From: Myxococcales bacterium
GTDB lineage: Bacteria > Myxococcota > Myxococcia > Myxococcales > JAJYLH01
Reading direction: 5' to 3'
DNA length: 64,000 nucleotides
Assembly: GCA_021787845.1 (NCBI GenBank)
Contig: JAJYLH010000005.1
Span: 124,001-188,000, forward strand
Shown: one piece after another, positions 62,503 to 64,000 of the stretch
How the letters are laid out: every line of letters begins with the position of its first letter
Numbering within the stretch: position 1 is the stretch's first letter
Position numbers and translations under genes: made by a program
The notes under the pieces: model-generated
The model's database searches: none
What the model was told of the DNA's origin: nothing
What the model saw: the letters and a program-made list of their open reading frames with translations, nothing else

Positions 62503-63936
62503 ATGTCCGCAATCATCGGCAATTCCTGCGATCTCCTCGTCATCGGCGCCGGGCCGGGCGGGTACATCGCCGCGATCCGGGCGGCCCAGAACGGGCTGAA
62601 GACGGTGGTGGTCGACAAGGACGAGCGCCCCGGCGGCACCTGCCTCCTCCGCGGCTGCATCCCCACGAAAGCGCTCCTGGAGGCCGCCTCGCTCTTCGAG
62701 TCCGTCCAGGGCGCCGCCGAGTTCGGGGTGATGGCCGAGAGGGTCCGCTTCGACTGGGCCCAGGTCAACCGGCGCAAGGCCAAGGTGGTGGAAAAGAACT
62801 CGAACGGCGTCAGGTTCCTCTTTCGCAAGAACCACATCGAGCAGGTGGCCGGGAGCGCCCGCCTCGCCGGCGCGGGTGAGGTGGAGGTCACCGCTGCCGA
62901 TGGACAGAAGCGCCGCCTCTCGGCTAGGCACGTGCTCATCGCGTCCGGCTCCGCGCCGCGCCTCTTGGGGCTGGCGCCGCCCGACGGCCGGCGGGTCTTC
63001 ACCTCGGACGAGCTCCTGGAAATCGACGAGGTGCCCCGGAGCCTGGTGGTGGTCGGGGCTGGGGCGGTGGGCGTCGAGTTCGCCTCCATCTACCAGCGGT
63101 TCGGCGCGAAGGTGACCCTCGTGGAGATGCTGCCGCGGCTCGCCCCGCTGGAGGATCACGAGGTCTCCGCCGAGCTCGAGCGCTGTTTCCGGCGACGGAA
63201 GGTCGAGATCCGCACCTCGACCTCGCTCGCCGACGTCCAGGTGGGCGCCGACGAGGTGGAGCTGACCCTTCAGGCTGAAGGGAAGCCCTCCGAGAGGGTG
63301 AGAGCGCAAGCGCTCCTCGTCGCGGTCGGCCGGCGGCCGGTGAGCGAGAACCTGGGGCTGGAGGAGATCGCCGGCGTGCAGGTCGAGAGCGGTTACGTCC
63401 AGGTGGACGGCCTCTGCCGAACGGGAGCGCCGTGGCTCTCCGCCATCGGCGACGTCGTCCGCGTCGGCGGCCGGCCGCACCCGCAGCTCGCGCACATCGC
63501 CTCGGCGGAAGGGGTGCTGGTCGCCGACCGTCTCGCGGGCAAGCCCGTCGAGCCCATCGACTACGACCGCCAGACCATCAACGCGACCTTCTCGGACCCG
63601 GAAATCGCGAGCGTCGGCTACACCGAGGCGCGGGCGCGGGAGAGGTTCGGCGCGGTCCGGGTCGGGAAGTTCCCCTACCAGGCCATCGGCAAGGCGGCGG
63701 TGACCGGGCGCCACGAGGGCTTCATCAAGGTCGTCGCGGCCGAGGAGCACGACGAGCTGCTCGGGGTCCACATCATCGGCGAGAGGGCGACCGAGCTGAT
63801 CCACGAGGCCGCCGTGGCCCTCCGGCTCGAGTCGACCAGCGAGGAGCTGTGGCGCACCATCCATGCCCACCCGACGCTGTCGGAAGGCGTGATGGAGGCC
63901 GCGCACGCCGTCGGGGGCAAGGCGCTCGGGGCGTGA
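62503..63936 (+). CDS. lpdA: Dihydrolipoyl dehydrogenase
   Basis: 477 residues, flavoprotein disulfide reductase. It reoxidises dihydrolipoamide in 2-oxoacid dehydrogenase or glycine-cleavage complexes, passing electrons to NAD+. FAD site VIGAGPGGYIAA; redox-active disulfide in GGTCLLRGCIPTKALL, with the usual spacing of four residues; NAD site VVGAGAVGVEFAS; FAD-binding AIGDV; and the base pair HAHPTLSEG near the C-terminus. The start ATG has an AGGGAG nearby. No E1 or E2 subunit gene is in the window; the gene continues to a stop at 63936. Confidence 0.95.
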   Translation: MSAIIGNSCDLLVIGAGPGGYIAAIRAAQNGLKTVVVDKDERPGGTCLLRGCIPTKALLEAASLFESVQGAAEFGVMAERVRFDWAQVNRRKAKVVEKNSNGVRFLFRKNHIEQVAGSARLAGAGEVEVTAADGQKRRLSARHVLIASGSAPRLLGLAPPDGRRVFTSDELLEIDEVPRSLVVVGAGAVGVEFASIYQRFGAKVTLVEMLPRLAPLEDHEVSAELERCFRRRKVEIRTSTSLADVQVGADEVELTLQAEGKPSERVRAQALLVAVGRRPVSENLGLEEIAGVQVESGYVQVDGLCRTGAPWLSAIGDVVRVGGRPHPQLAHIASAEGVLVADRLAGKPVEPIDYDRQTINATFSDPEIASVGYTEARARERFGAVRVGKFPYQAIGKAAVTGRHEGFIKVVAAEEHDELLGVHIIGERATELIHEAAVALRLESTSEELWRTIHAHPTLSEGVMEAAHAVGGKALGA

Positions 63937-64000
63937 GGTCTCGCTCGGACTCCGGCTCCCGAGCACCCTTCGTCAGGCACCGGGGCGCCGCGTCGATCCG

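Noticed and set aside
1..64000. CRISPR arrays, insertion sequences, prophage genes, rRNA genes
   Set aside because: No regularly spaced repeats, transposase, integrase or phage structural proteins, and no conserved rRNA strings were seen on either strand.

Overview
The window is about 70% GC and densely coded on both strands. Its gene content points to a myxobacterium-like, Gram-negative bacterium (Myxococcota or a close deltaproteobacterial lineage). The pointers are a mevalonate-pathway isoprenoid operon instead of dxr, several Ser/Thr protein kinases, a response regulator with a DUF4388/PATAN output domain, PilZ and HD-GYP proteins, ExbB/ExbD motors, and cysteine-rich or kelch lipoproteins. 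This is inferred from families read by eye; no rRNA gene is present to confirm it.

Layout. 0-10.7 kb: the 3' end of a FliA/WhiG-type sigma factor, a glutaredoxin-like secreted protein, queG, a large soluble lytic transglycosylase, zwf, a small DUF5989 membrane protein, a two-gene lipoprotein operon behind a cobalamin riboswitch, a sigma-54 response regulator and a DedA protein. 10.8-17.4 kb: a REC-PATAN regulator, a membrane-anchored orphan, an exbB-exbD-exbD motor operon, a DUF465 protein and an active-site-less aspartate-semialdehyde dehydrogenase homologue. 17.4-22.9 kb: fni, mvaD, mvaK2 and a prenyl synthase in a tightly coupled operon, then yacG and a metallophosphoesterase. 23-31 kb: a kelch lipoprotein, an envelope lipoprotein and hydrolase pair, and housekeeping enzymes (nuclease/phosphatase-fold protein, GNAT, HIT, transketolase). 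30.3-33.7 kb: tsaB, rseP and cdsA, with dxr missing from its usual place between rseP and cdsA. 33.9-46.9 kb: two apparently active Ser/Thr kinases and one degenerate kinase, lysC, and a four-gene overlapping operon (PBP1A, FG-GAP-like protein, peptide-binding-like protein, NtrY-like kinase). 47.3-64 kb: a radical SAM protein, an aldehyde dehydrogenase, a 1.8-kb non-coding stretch, rpsT, lptE, divergent serA/serC, two unknown small genes, a c-di-GMP module (histidine kinase-REC-HD-GYP hybrid plus PilZ-GNAT-like protein) and lpdA.

How the genes fit together. The mevalonate operon supplies IPP/DMAPP and polyprenyl diphosphates, which explains the absent dxr. The cobalamin riboswitch and the B12-dependent enzyme QueG suggest the cell uses, and probably imports, B12; the riboswitch controls two lipoproteins that are candidates for B12 capture. 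Envelope biogenesis (Slt, PBP1A, LptE, CdsA, RseP) and signalling (kinases, regulators, c-di-GMP) dominate the rest. A recurring promoter pattern, TTGAnn or TTGnnn, 17-18 bases, then TAnnnT, is visible upstream of several genes.

No IS element, CRISPR array, tRNA or rRNA gene was recognised. The least explained parts are the B12-controlled lipoproteins, the 50.7-52.6 kb gap and the paired inverted repeat upstream of the aldehyde dehydrogenase.
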